Source: Vandammella animalimorsus
Lineage (GTDB): Bacteria; Pseudomonadota; Gammaproteobacteria; Burkholderiales; Burkholderiaceae_C
Length of the DNA stretch: 64,000 nt
NCBI RefSeq assembly: GCF_002285265.1
Contig: NZ_NSJB01000001.1
Coordinates: 1 to 64,000, forward strand
Direction of reading: 5' to 3'
Below, piece by piece: positions 56,800 to 64,000 of this stretch. Below the pieces are notes generated by a model. The model saw only the letters and a list, made by a program, of their open reading frames with translations. It searched no databases and was not told where the DNA came from. Numbering within the stretch: the stretch's first letter is position 1; every line of letters starts with the position of its first letter. Both the position numbers and the translations under genes were made by a program.

Positions 56800-57446
56800 G
56801 GCTGCTGTGGCCCGGCGGGGGGCGCGGGCTTGTCGGCACCATCGGCGCTGGGCGCTGCGGCATCGGCCGGGCCCAGGCTCAGCGCCTGCCAGCCGGCCAG
56901 GCCCAGGGCCTCAAGGGTGGCGATGTTGCGCTCGAAGATGGCGCTGGCATCGGGCACGGCCTGCACCGCCTGGGCGATGCTGTCCTCGCGCAGCAGGTGC
57001 AGCGTGGGGTAGGGCGCGCGGTTGGTGTAGTTGGCGATGTCCTCGGGCTCGGTGCCGGCGAACTGGTACTGCGGGTGAAAGTCGGCAATCTGCAGCACGC
57101 CCTCCAGCCCCAGGCGTTCGAGCAGGGCGTCGGCCTCGTCCAGAAAATCGTTGAAGTCCAGGAAGTCGCGCAGCATGTCCGGCACGATCAGCAAGCTGGT
57201 GTCGCGCTGCTCGGCGGGCAGGTCGGCCAGCGCCAGCAGCTCGCGCGCCAGATCCTTGAGCAGTTGCTGGGACGTCTGCGCGCGGCTGACGGCGTAGTGC
57301 ACCAGGCCCTTGTGCTGCACGGCCTTGGCAAAGGGGCAGAGGTTCAGGCCGATGACGGCCACATCGACCCAGCGCCGCGTGGCATCGATCAAGGCCTGGT
57401 CGGGAGCGGGCTCGGGCGTGGGGTGTATTGCAGTCGGGTTGCTCAT
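56796..57446 (-). CDS. DUF1415 protein
   Basis: 216 residues. Conserved pattern WVDVAVIGLNLCPFAKAVQH near the start, LLIVPDMLRDFLDFNDFLDE in the middle and DFHPQYQFAGTEPEDIANYT, all typical of DUF1415 (function unknown). The C-terminal ~30 residues are Ala/Pro-rich. It starts directly after the stop of the upstream acyltransferase gene, and overlaps the methyltransferase gene, so the three genes form one operon. Confidence 0.88.
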   Translation of the reverse strand: MSNPTAIHPTPEPAPDQALIDATRRWVDVAVIGLNLCPFAKAVQHKGLVHYAVSRAQTSQQLLKDLARELLALADLPAEQRDTSLLIVPDMLRDFLDFNDFLDEADALLERLGLEGVLQIADFHPQYQFAGTEPEDIANYTNRAPYPTLHLLREDSIAQAVQAVPDASAIFERNIATLEALGLAGWQALSLGPADAAAPSADGADKPAPPAGPQQP

Positions 57447-58574
57447 TCATTGCGCGGCCTTGGCGGCCGAGTCGGTCGTCGTGGGGGCTGCGGCGCGCGG
57501 CATGAGCCAGCGCAGGCTGAGGCGATACAGCGGCCGCTCGATCAGGCGGTAGTGGATCCAGGCGTAGACCAGGCAGGCCAGCAGCGCCAGCAGGTAGCTG
57601 GGCACATGGCGCCACAGGCCCAGCAGGCCGGGCACCAGCGGCATCAGGGTGTACATGCCGCGCAGCGCCAGCAGGTGGGTCAGGTACAGCGAGTACGAGG
57701 CATCGCCCAGCCGCGCCGCCAGCAGCGCCGGGCGGCTGCGCGGCTCGGGCAGGCACAGGGCCACGGCCAGAAAGCCGCAGGCCGGGATGCCAAACAGCAT
57801 CACGCGCTCGGGATAGTGGAAGTAGCCGGCCATGCCCGAGCCGCGCATCAGGCTGCTGCCCTGGTACAGATAGGCCGCGACGCAGAACAGCAAGCTGGCG
57901 GCCAGCCACAGCTGCCAGGGCTGCTGCGGGTGGCGGCGCAGCCAGTCGCAGACCAGAAAGCCGGCGATGAACTCCAGCAAAAAGGGCGAGCAGGCAAACT
58001 CCACCAGCTGCGGCAGCCGGCCCAGGCCATCGGGGCTGTAGACGCCTTGCTGCGCAAAGGCCACGGTCAGCGTGGCGATGGCCAGCCCCAGCAGGAACAG
58101 GATGCGCAGCTGCGTGGCCCGCTGGCACAGCAGCAGCACGGCCACCAGCAGGTAGAAGTACAGCTCGTAGACCAGCGTCCAGACGATGGGCAGCAGCTGC
58201 GCATCCAGCGGCTGGGGCAACAGCAGGAAGGACTTGAGCAGGCTGATGTTCTTGCCTTCGTAGGCATTGGTGCCCAGGTACAGTGCCAGAAAGATCAGGA
58301 ACACCGGCCACCAGCCGCTGTAGACGCGCGCAAAGCGCTTGACGGCAAAGCCCGCGGCGCTGTGCAGCCCGGGCTGCAGCTGGCGCGTGGTCTCGGCCAT
58401 GATGGCGCCGCTGATGACGAAGAAGATGTCCACCCCGGCAAAGCCGATCTTGGCGATCTGGTGCAGCACCGGAATTTCCGGATAGACGATCTGCCAGACG
58501 ATGGGCGGCGTGGCGTGGTGCAGCGTGACCAGCAAGGCGGCGACGAAGCGCAGGATCTGGATGTTCTGGATCAT
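57447..58574 (-). CDS. Acyltransferase 3 family membrane protein (OafA-like)
   Basis: 375 residues with about ten membrane helices. N-terminal signature IQILRFVAALLVTLHHATPP with the catalytic-type His pair, then FAGVDIFFVISGAIM and RFARVYSGWWPVFLIFLALY. Transfers acyl groups to exported glycans or lipids; the acceptor is unknown. It differs clearly from the acyltransferase at 9.6-10.7 kb. The start at 58574 (MIQNIQILRF) fits the family. First gene of the acyltransferase-DUF1415-methyltransferase operon; dnaE ends 37 bases upstream. Confidence 0.88.
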   Translation of the reverse strand: MIQNIQILRFVAALLVTLHHATPPIVWQIVYPEIPVLHQIAKIGFAGVDIFFVISGAIMAETTRQLQPGLHSAAGFAVKRFARVYSGWWPVFLIFLALYLGTNAYEGKNISLLKSFLLLPQPLDAQLLPIVWTLVYELYFYLLVAVLLLCQRATQLRILFLLGLAIATLTVAFAQQGVYSPDGLGRLPQLVEFACSPFLLEFIAGFLVCDWLRRHPQQPWQLWLAASLLFCVAAYLYQGSSLMRGSGMAGYFHYPERVMLFGIPACGFLAVALCLPEPRSRPALLAARLGDASYSLYLTHLLALRGMYTLMPLVPGLLGLWRHVPSYLLALLACLVYAWIHYRLIERPLYRLSLRWLMPRAAAPTTTDSAAKAAQ

Positions 58575-58611
58575 GGGTGGAGGGCCGGGGATGTGGATGA
58601 TGTGGCGCGTG

Positions 58612-61600
58612 CTATGGGTACACCATCTGCACGCCGGCGCCGCCGTTGTGCACGCGCAGCGCGTGCAGGGCCTGCTCGCTGGGGAAGACGGCTTGCGCCT
58701 CGGGCAGCAGCAGCTCGGCGGCGGCGTGCTGGCCTTGCGCGCCGTGGCAGCGCAGGCGGATGCGCAGGCGCACGCCGCGCGGGCGCGGCGGCTCGTCGTC
58801 CTCGGCATGGCCTGTTTGGGGCTGCTCGGCGGGGCTGTTCTGCGGCGCGGGCTGGTGCGCCTGCAGCCAGGCCTGCAATTGCTGCAGCGGCTGCTGCGCG
58901 TTGCCCGCCTGCTGGGGCGCCTGCCAGTCCAGCTTCAGCCAGCGGCCAAAGGCGCAGCGGGCGCCGGCCAGGTCCAGCGCGTCCTGCACGCTCAGGCGCG
59001 GCTCGAAGCCGTTGCGCCCGGGCTGGTAGCGGGCGTTGAGCACCAGCAGCTCATCTTCGCGGATGTGCTGGCCGCAGCGGGCCATCAGCGCCTCGTCGGC
59101 CACGGCCTCGATGGCGCCGCTCTTGTCGTCCAGCGTGAAGATGGTGACCTTGCCGCGCGGGCCATTGGCGCTGCGCAGGCCGCTGACGATGCCGGCCACG
59201 CGCTGGGTCTCGCGGCTGTCCTCCAGCGCGGCCACGGGCGTGCGCACGAACTGGCGCACCTCGGCCTCGTATTCGTCGAACAGGTGGCCGGAGAGGAAAA
59301 AGCCCAGCGCGGTTTTCTCGTGCAGCAGCTGCTCGCGCACGCCCCAGGGCAGGGTGGCCTGCAGCGGCGGCTCCTGGCCGCTGGCGCCCACGGCGTCCTC
59401 GCCCAGCATGTCGAACAGCCCGCCCTGGTTGGCGTTGGCCAACTGCGTGGCGGCCCATTCGAAGGCCACGTCCAGCGAGGCCAGCAGCGCGGCGCGGTCG
59501 GCGTGGATGGTGTCGAAGGCGCCGGCCTTGATCAGCGCCTCGACCGTGCGCTTGTTGATCTTTTGCTTGTCCACGCGCAGGCAGAAGTCGAACAGGCTCT
59601 TGAAGGGCCCGCGCTCGCGGCCGCGCTCGCCCTCGCCGCGGCCTTCGCGCGCGGCGATGATGGCCTCGATGGCGGCCTGGCCCGTGCCCTTGACGGCGCC
59701 CAGGCCGTAGCGGATGCGCCGGTTGGAGACCGGCTCGAAACGGTAGGCGCCGTGGTTGACGTCCGGCGGCTCGAAGCGGATGCCGAATTTCTGCGCGTCC
59801 TCCAGCAAGACCTTGAGCTTGTCCGTGTCGTCCATCTCGATGGTCATGTTGGCGCAGAAGAACTCGGCCGTGTAATGCACCTTCAGCCAGGCTGTGTGGT
59901 AGGCCAGCAGCGAGTAGGCGGCAGCGTGCGATTTGTTGAAGCCGTAGCCGGCGAATTTCTCCATCAAGTCGAAGACTTCGTCGGCCTTGGCCTCGCTGAT
60001 GCCGTTCTTGGCCGCGCCCTCGCGGAAGATCAGGCGGTGCTTGGCCATCTCCTCGGGCTTTTTCTTGCCCATGGCGCGGCGCAGCAAGTCGGCGCCGCCC
60101 AGGCTGTAGCCGCCCAGGATCTGCGCGGTCTGCATCACCTGCTCCTGATAGACCATGATGCCGTAGGTCTCGCTCAGCACCTTCTCCACCAGCGGGTGCG
60201 GGTACTCGACCTCCTCCTTGCCGTGCTTGCGCGCCACGAAGCTGGGGATCAGGTCCATCGGGCCGGGGCGGTACAGGGCGTTGAGGGCGATCAGATCTTC
60301 CAGGCGGCTGGGGCGCGCTTCCTTGAGCATGCCTTGCATGCCGCGGCTTTCGAACTGGAACACGGCCTCGGTTTTGCCTTCCTGAAACAGCTTGTAGGTG
60401 GCCTTGTCGTCCAGCGGCAGCTTTTCAAAGGCGAAGTCCTGCTGGCCGGGGTGGCGGGCGATGATGAACTGGCGCGCCAGTTCCAGGATGGTGAGCGTGG
60501 CCAGGCCCAGGAAGTCGAACTTGACCAGGCCGATGGCCTCCACGTCGTCCTTGTCGTACTGGCTCACGGCCGCATCGCTGCCGGGCTGCTGGTACAGCGG
60601 GCAGAAATCGGTGAGCTTGCCCGGCGCGATCAGCACGCCGCCGGCGTGCATGCCGATGTTGCGCGTCAGCCCTTCGAGCTTTTGCGCCATCTCGATCAGG
60701 GATTTGACCTCCTCCTCGTTCTCGATGCGCGCGGCCAGCAGCGGCTCGGCGGCGATGGCGTATTTCTCCTTGTCGGCCTCGCTGAGGTTTTCCGGCGGGT
60801 ATTGCAGCGTGACGGGCTTGCCCGGCTTGTTGGGGATGAGCTTGCTGATGCCGTCGCAGAAGGTGTAGCTCATGTCCATCACCCGGCCCACGTCGCGGAT
60901 GGCCGCGCGCGCGGCCATGGTGCCGAAGGTGGCGATCTGGCTGACGGCCTCGCGCCCGTACTTTTGCTTGACGTACTCGATCACGCGGTCGCGGTTGGTC
61001 TGGCAAAAGTCGATGTCGAAGTCGGGCATGGACACCCGCTCCGGGTTCAGAAAGCGCTCGAACAGCAGGTTGTATTGCAGCGGGTCCAGATCGGTGATGG
61101 ACAACGCATAGGCCACCAGCGAGCCCGCGCCCGAGCCGCGCCCCGGCCCCACCGGGCAGCCGTTGGCCTTGGCCCACTGGATGAAGTCCGACACGATCAG
61201 GAAGTAGCCGGGAAAGCCCATTTTCAGGATCGTCTCCAGCTCGAACTCCAGCCGCTGCACGTAGCGAGGGCGCTCGGCCTCGCGCCGGGCGGCATCGGGG
61301 TACAGCAGCGCCAGGCGCTGCTCCAGCCCGGCATGCGATTGCTGGCGGAAGTAGCTCTCGATCGTCTGCCCCTCGGGGATGGGGAAGTCCGGCAGGCGCG
61401 GCTTGCCCAGCACCAGCGTCAGATTGCAGCGCTTGGCGATCTCCACCGTGTTGGCGATGGCGCTGGGGATGTCGGCAAACAGCGCCTGCATTTGCGCGGC
61501 GCTCTTGAAATACTGCTCGCGCGTGAAGCGCCGCGGGCGCTTGGCGTTGCCCAGCGTCTCGCCCTCGGCAATGCACACGCGCGCCTCGTGCGCCTCGAAA

Positions 61601-62223
61601 TCCTCGGGCAGCAGGAACTGCACCGGGTGCGTGGCCACCACCGGCAGCCCCGCCTTGGCCGCCAGCTGCACGGCCTGGGCGATGTAGCGCTCGTCGTCCT
61701 TGCGCCCGGCGCGCTGCAGCTCCAGGTACAGGCGGCGCGGGAAAATCTCCGCCAGCGCCATGGCGCGCTCGAAGGCCTGCGCAAAGTCGCCGCGCAGCAG
61801 GCACTGGCCAATGGCGCCTTGCTGCGCGCCCGACAGCGCAATCAGCCCCTGGGCGTGCTGGCGCAGCTGCTGCAGGCTCACCTGCGCCAGGCCCCAGGCG
61901 CGGCTGTTGTCCGTCCAGGCCAGCGCCAGCAGCGCGTTCAGGCTCAGGTAACCCTGCCAGTCCTGCGCCAGCAGCAGCAGGCGGCTGCTCTGCTCGGCAG
62001 GGGTGCCCGGCGCCTCGACCAGCGCCACCTCGGCCCCGAGGATGGGCTTGAGCCCCTTGCCGCGCGCCTTGGTATAGAACTTGACGGCGCCAAACAGATT
62101 GTTCAGATCGCTGATGGCCAGCGCCGGCTGGCCATCGCTGGCCGCGCGCGCGACCACGTCGCCAATGCGGGTCGTGCCATCGACGACGGAAAACTCGGTG
62201 TGCAAACGCAGGTGGACAAACAT
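58612..62223 (-). CDS. dnaE: DNA polymerase III alpha subunit
   Basis: 1203 residues, slightly longer than E. coli DnaE (1160). The PHP domain starts MFVHLRLHTEFSVVDG. The catalytic core has PVGPGRGSGAGSLVAYAL and the Asp pair in MPDFDIDFCQTNRDRVIEY, plus YRPGPMDLIPSFVARKHG. The helix-hairpin-helix and OB-fold parts follow (VSGLRSANGPRGKVTIFTLD). It is the replicative polymerase. A TACAAT box (complement of 62231-62236) lies 7 bases before the ATG, so the mRNA is nearly leaderless. Divergent from an ECF sigma gene. Confidence 0.97.
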   Translation of the reverse strand: MFVHLRLHTEFSVVDGTTRIGDVVARAASDGQPALAISDLNNLFGAVKFYTKARGKGLKPILGAEVALVEAPGTPAEQSSRLLLLAQDWQGYLSLNALLALAWTDNSRAWGLAQVSLQQLRQHAQGLIALSGAQQGAIGQCLLRGDFAQAFERAMALAEIFPRRLYLELQRAGRKDDERYIAQAVQLAAKAGLPVVATHPVQFLLPEDFEAHEARVCIAEGETLGNAKRPRRFTREQYFKSAAQMQALFADIPSAIANTVEIAKRCNLTLVLGKPRLPDFPIPEGQTIESYFRQQSHAGLEQRLALLYPDAARREAERPRYVQRLEFELETILKMGFPGYFLIVSDFIQWAKANGCPVGPGRGSGAGSLVAYALSITDLDPLQYNLLFERFLNPERVSMPDFDIDFCQTNRDRVIEYVKQKYGREAVSQIATFGTMAARAAIRDVGRVMDMSYTFCDGISKLIPNKPGKPVTLQYPPENLSEADKEKYAIAAEPLLAARIENEEEVKSLIEMAQKLEGLTRNIGMHAGGVLIAPGKLTDFCPLYQQPGSDAAVSQYDKDDVEAIGLVKFDFLGLATLTILELARQFIIARHPGQQDFAFEKLPLDDKATYKLFQEGKTEAVFQFESRGMQGMLKEARPSRLEDLIALNALYRPGPMDLIPSFVARKHGKEEVEYPHPLVEKVLSETYGIMVYQEQVMQTAQILGGYSLGGADLLRRAMGKKKPEEMAKHRLIFREGAAKNGISEAKADEVFDLMEKFAGYGFNKSHAAAYSLLAYHTAWLKVHYTAEFFCANMTIEMDDTDKLKVLLEDAQKFGIRFEPPDVNHGAYRFEPVSNRRIRYGLGAVKGTGQAAIEAIIAAREGRGEGERGRERGPFKSLFDFCLRVDKQKINKRTVEALIKAGAFDTIHADRAALLASLDVAFEWAATQLANANQGGLFDMLGEDAVGASGQEPPLQATLPWGVREQLLHEKTALGFFLSGHLFDEYEAEVRQFVRTPVAALEDSRETQRVAGIVSGLRSANGPRGKVTIFTLDDKSGAIEAVADEALMARCGQHIREDELLVLNARYQPGRNGFEPRLSVQDALDLAGARCAFGRWLKLDWQAPQQAGNAQQPLQQLQAWLQAHQPAPQNSPAEQPQTGHAEDDEPPRPRGVRLRIRLRCHGAQGQHAAAELLLPEAQAVFPSEQALHALRVHNGGAGVQMVYP

Positions 62224-62527
62224 GGGCGCGATTGTAGGAGTGGCCGCACGCCAGGCGCAGATTGCGCAGGCCACGGAAAACGGCTGCGCCCCTTGCATAC
62301 AATGCGCGCCGTCACGCGCAACCGCCCCGGCAGGCCACGGCAACCAGGCCTGCCAGACGGAGCATCAGAAGATCGCCAGAAGAGCCGATTCGCGCGCGGC
62401 CCACGATGTGCATGAAACGCCCTGCAGGCCTGCCGGCCAGCCGCCGCCCTGGCGCTGGCCGCCGCGCCTTTGCAGCAGCTGCTTGCCAACCATTTTTGCC
62501 GCCAGCCCTGGGGCACGAAAGGAGACC
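62224..62527. promoter_or_regulatory. Divergent promoter region between dnaE and the orphan ECF sigma gene
   Basis: 304 bases. On the minus strand TACAAT (62236-62231) serves dnaE. On the plus strand another TACAAT lies at 62298-62303, about 225 bases before the sigma gene ATG. AAAGGAGACC is the sigma gene's ribosome binding site. No coding capacity was seen. Confidence 0.45.
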
Positions 62528-63094
62528 ATGGGCGCCGCCAACACCGCGCTGGAGCCCCAGCACATCCAAGCCCTGTACGCCCACCACCACGGCTGGCTGC
62601 AAGACTGGCTGCGCCGCCGCCTGGGCGACGCCTGCGACGCGGCCGACCTGGCGCAAGACACCTTCGTGCGCCTGCTCCTGCGCCCGCGCGCCGTGCCCGC
62701 CGCCCCCGGCGCCCCCGGCATATTGGGCAGCGCCCCGCAGGCGCGCGCCTACCTGCGCACCATCGCCCACGGCCTGTGCATCGACCTGTGGCGCCGCCGC
62801 GAGATCGAGCAGGCCTGGCTGCACACCCTGGCCGCCCAGCCCGAGGCGCTGGCCCCTTCCGCCGAAGAGCAGGCCGCCGTGCTGCAAGCCTTGTATGAAG
62901 TGGACCGCATGCTGCGCCAGCTGCCGCCCAAGGCCGCGCGCGCCTTCGTGCTGGCCACCGCCTGCGGCATGACGCACCAGGAAGTGGCGCGCGAGCTGGG
63001 CGTGTGCCCGCGCACGGTTGGCCACTACATTGCCCAGGCCATGCTGCACTGCATGCAGCTCGAAGCGCGCGCGCTGGCCCAGCCGGCCGATTGA
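62528..63094 (+). CDS. FecI-type ECF sigma factor without adjacent anti-sigma gene
   Basis: 188 residues. Region 2: LYAHHHGWLQDWLRRRLGDA, DAADLAQDTFVRLLL; region 4: LPPKAARAFVLATACGMTHQ with EVARELGVCPRTVGHYIAQA as the helix-turn-helix. It fits the FecI-like group by AADLAQDTFVRLL. No FecR or receptor follows within the window: the next gene is convergent and unrelated. The ATG at 62528 has AAAGGAGACC upstream. The gene ends in a tandem repeat that supplies its stop codon. Confidence 0.88.
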   Translation: MGAANTALEPQHIQALYAHHHGWLQDWLRRRLGDACDAADLAQDTFVRLLLRPRAVPAAPGAPGILGSAPQARAYLRTIAHGLCIDLWRRREIEQAWLHTLAAQPEALAPSAEEQAAVLQALYEVDRMLRQLPPKAARAFVLATACGMTHQEVARELGVCPRTVGHYIAQAMLHCMQLEARALAQPAD

Positions 63095-63166
63095 GAGCCC
63101 GTCACGTGAGAGCCCGTCACGTGAGAACCTGTCACGTGAGAACCTGTCACGTGAGAACCTGTCACG
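63093..63166. repeat. 15-bp tandem repeat spanning the gap between two convergent genes
   Basis: About 4.9 units of GAGARCCYGTCACGT: two with AGAGCCC, then three with AGAACCT, the last cut by one base. Each junction makes the palindrome TCACGTGA. The array begins inside the sigma gene's stop codon and its last unit supplies the stop codon of the minus-strand gene at 63162. Confidence 0.9.
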
Positions 63167-63644
63167 CCGCCGCCCACAGCGCGGGCTTGTTCACCATCAG
63201 CCAGTACACCAGCACCATGGCGATGAAGGCCGGGTAGCCCAGCGCCTCCCACCAGCGGGCCAGGCGCGCGTAGCTGGCGGGCAGGGCGCTGCCGCTGGCG
63301 TGGGCGGCCTGGGCCATGCGCGCCATGCGCAGTTGCAGCCACAGCACGGGCAGCCAGCAGGCGCCGGCCAGCGCGTACAGCGCCAGCGAGGCGGCCAGCC
63401 ACGGCGTGCTCAGCGGCCAGCCGGCCCAGTAGGCCAGCAGCACGCCGGTGACGGGCTGCACGATGACGGCGGGCGTGGTGAACCAGGTGTCGGCGCGCAC
63501 CACCAGGCGGCTGACCACGGCCTGCGCGGCCACGTTGCCCGAGCGGTTGGCAAAGAACATGTAGAAGGCCGAGCCAAAGCCCGTGCCGACCATGAGCACG
63601 CTGCTGACGATGTGCAGCCATTTGACGATGAGGTAGCTGTTCAT
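63162..63644 (-). CDS. DUF2269 family membrane protein
   Basis: 160 residues with four membrane helices (IVKWLHIVSSVLMVGTGFGS, VQPVTGVLLAYWAG, ALYALAGACWLPVLWLQL, FIAMVLVYWLMVNKP). The start KWLHIVSSVLMVG and the Arg-rich SRLVVRADTWFTTPA are typical of DUF2269, function unknown. It overlaps the stop of the upstream DoxX-like gene by 4 bases (ATGA), so the two are an operon and probably act together in the membrane. Confidence 0.85.
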   Translation of the reverse strand: MNSYLIVKWLHIVSSVLMVGTGFGSAFYMFFANRSGNVAAQAVVSRLVVRADTWFTTPAVIVQPVTGVLLAYWAGWPLSTPWLAASLALYALAGACWLPVLWLQLRMARMAQAAHASGSALPASYARLARWWEALGYPAFIAMVLVYWLMVNKPALWAAA

Positions 63645-64000
63645 GGGGCGCTGCGGTAGAGGACGAAAAGAATGGCCAGGATGGGCAGGTTCTTGCTCAG
63701 CGGGCCGATGGGGTGCAGCCACAGCGCGGGCAGCAGCGCGGTGGCGGCCAGCGTCAGGCCCAGCACGGCCAGGGCCGTGAGGGCGTAGGTGGCGCGGGTG
63801 GGCCGCCAGGTCAGCGCCAGCGCCAGGGCGATGTCCAGCGCCACGCCGCCGCCGATGAGCGCGTGCGCCAGCGGCCCCGGCGGCACGCCACCGGCGCGCA
63901 GCAGCGCCAGGCTTTGGCCGTTCCACTCGATCAGGCTGGCGGCCACGGTGAGCCAGCACACGGCGATCAGGCTGGCGCGCAGCAGGCGCAGTGCGCCAGG
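63641..64000 (-). CDS. DoxX-like membrane domain protein, C-terminal part (cut by window end)
   Basis: The visible 119 residues contain four helices (SLIAVCWLTVAASLIEWNG, LIGGGVALDIALALALTW, LTALAVLGLTLAATALLPAL, LSKNLPILAILFVLY) and the motif LWLHPIGPLSKNLPILA, typical of the DoxX-like domain. In many betaproteobacteria this domain is the C-terminal half of an SDR-type (NAD(P)-binding) protein, so the missing N-terminus may be an oxidoreductase. Overlaps the DUF2269 gene by 4 bases. Confidence 0.7.
   Translation of the reverse strand, partial: PGALRLLRASLIAVCWLTVAASLIEWNGQSLALLRAGGVPPGPLAHALIGGGVALDIALALALTWRPTRATYALTALAVLGLTLAATALLPALWLHPIGPLSKNLPILAILFVLYRSAP

Noticed and set aside
58501-62415. 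A 1304-codon open frame antisense to dnaE
   Set aside because: It mirrors the codon pattern of dnaE in high-GC DNA and has no recognisable domain; the minus strand carries full DnaE motifs.
63093-63166. Possible CRISPR array
   Set aside because: The 15-bp units follow one another directly with no spacers, and there are no cas genes.

Overview
The window is high-GC DNA from a Gram-negative bacterium. Gene content (RNase E C-terminal tail, YpjD fragment, CysE, HmgA/FahA, PhaB, DUF1415, DUF455, FecI/FecR-linked TonB receptors) and GC-rich codon use point to a betaproteobacterium of the Burkholderiales, most likely family Comamonadaceae. This is inferred from protein families, not from a 16S gene. 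I saw no rRNA, tRNA or CRISPR array.

Layout. 0-4 kb: an odd head-to-head junction of two truncated genes (ypjD fragment and the RNase E C-terminus), then yaaA, a prolyl-4-hydroxylase-like oxygenase and cysE. 4-5 kb: a terminator, a decayed membrane-protein gene and REP-like repeats. 5-12 kb: an iron-uptake block with a TonB receptor, a single protein fusing an ECF sigma factor to a FecR-type periplasmic domain, an acyltransferase, Fur-box-like sites and an EF-hand lipoprotein. 12-17.5 kb: a complete four-gene branched-chain 2-oxoacid dehydrogenase operon (bkdA1-bkdA2-bkdB-lpdV). 17.9-22.4 kb: a second, conventional receptor-FecI-FecR system with separate genes. 22.5-33 kb: a Na/Pi cotransporter, thrC coupled to a Phd/PIN toxin-antitoxin pair, a perfect 24-bp palindrome, a Kef-type K+ antiporter, an ABC exporter, and an alkB cluster with a decayed ada relative.

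33.9-38.1 kb is the most accessory-looking part: an MliC-like lipoprotein, a frameshifted hydrolase, then a patchwork of small low-GC or duplicated orphan genes separated by repeated segments. It resembles an array of orphan immunity genes of a contact-dependent or polymorphic toxin system. 38.5-45.4 kb: katA, the hmgA-fahA homogentisate pathway with a divergent LysR regulator, and a CsgG-like lipoprotein. 45.5-54.8 kb: a Zn/Cd/Pb ATPase, hslO, a gamma carbonic anhydrase, DUF455, the rtcB-prfH ribosome-rescue and RNA-repair pair, mntR and gapA. 54.9-64 kb: phaB, a methyltransferase/DUF1415/acyltransferase group, dnaE, an orphan FecI-like sigma factor, a 15-bp tandem repeat, and two membrane-protein genes, the last cut by the window end.

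Themes: iron acquisition with three ECF sigma factors in three architectures, stress and repair functions (yaaA, alkB, katA, hslO, rtcB-prfH), and amino-acid breakdown (bkd, hmgA/fahA). The best candidates for something unusual are the sigma/anti-sigma fusion, the 35-38 kb cassette patchwork, and the rtcB-prfH pair.
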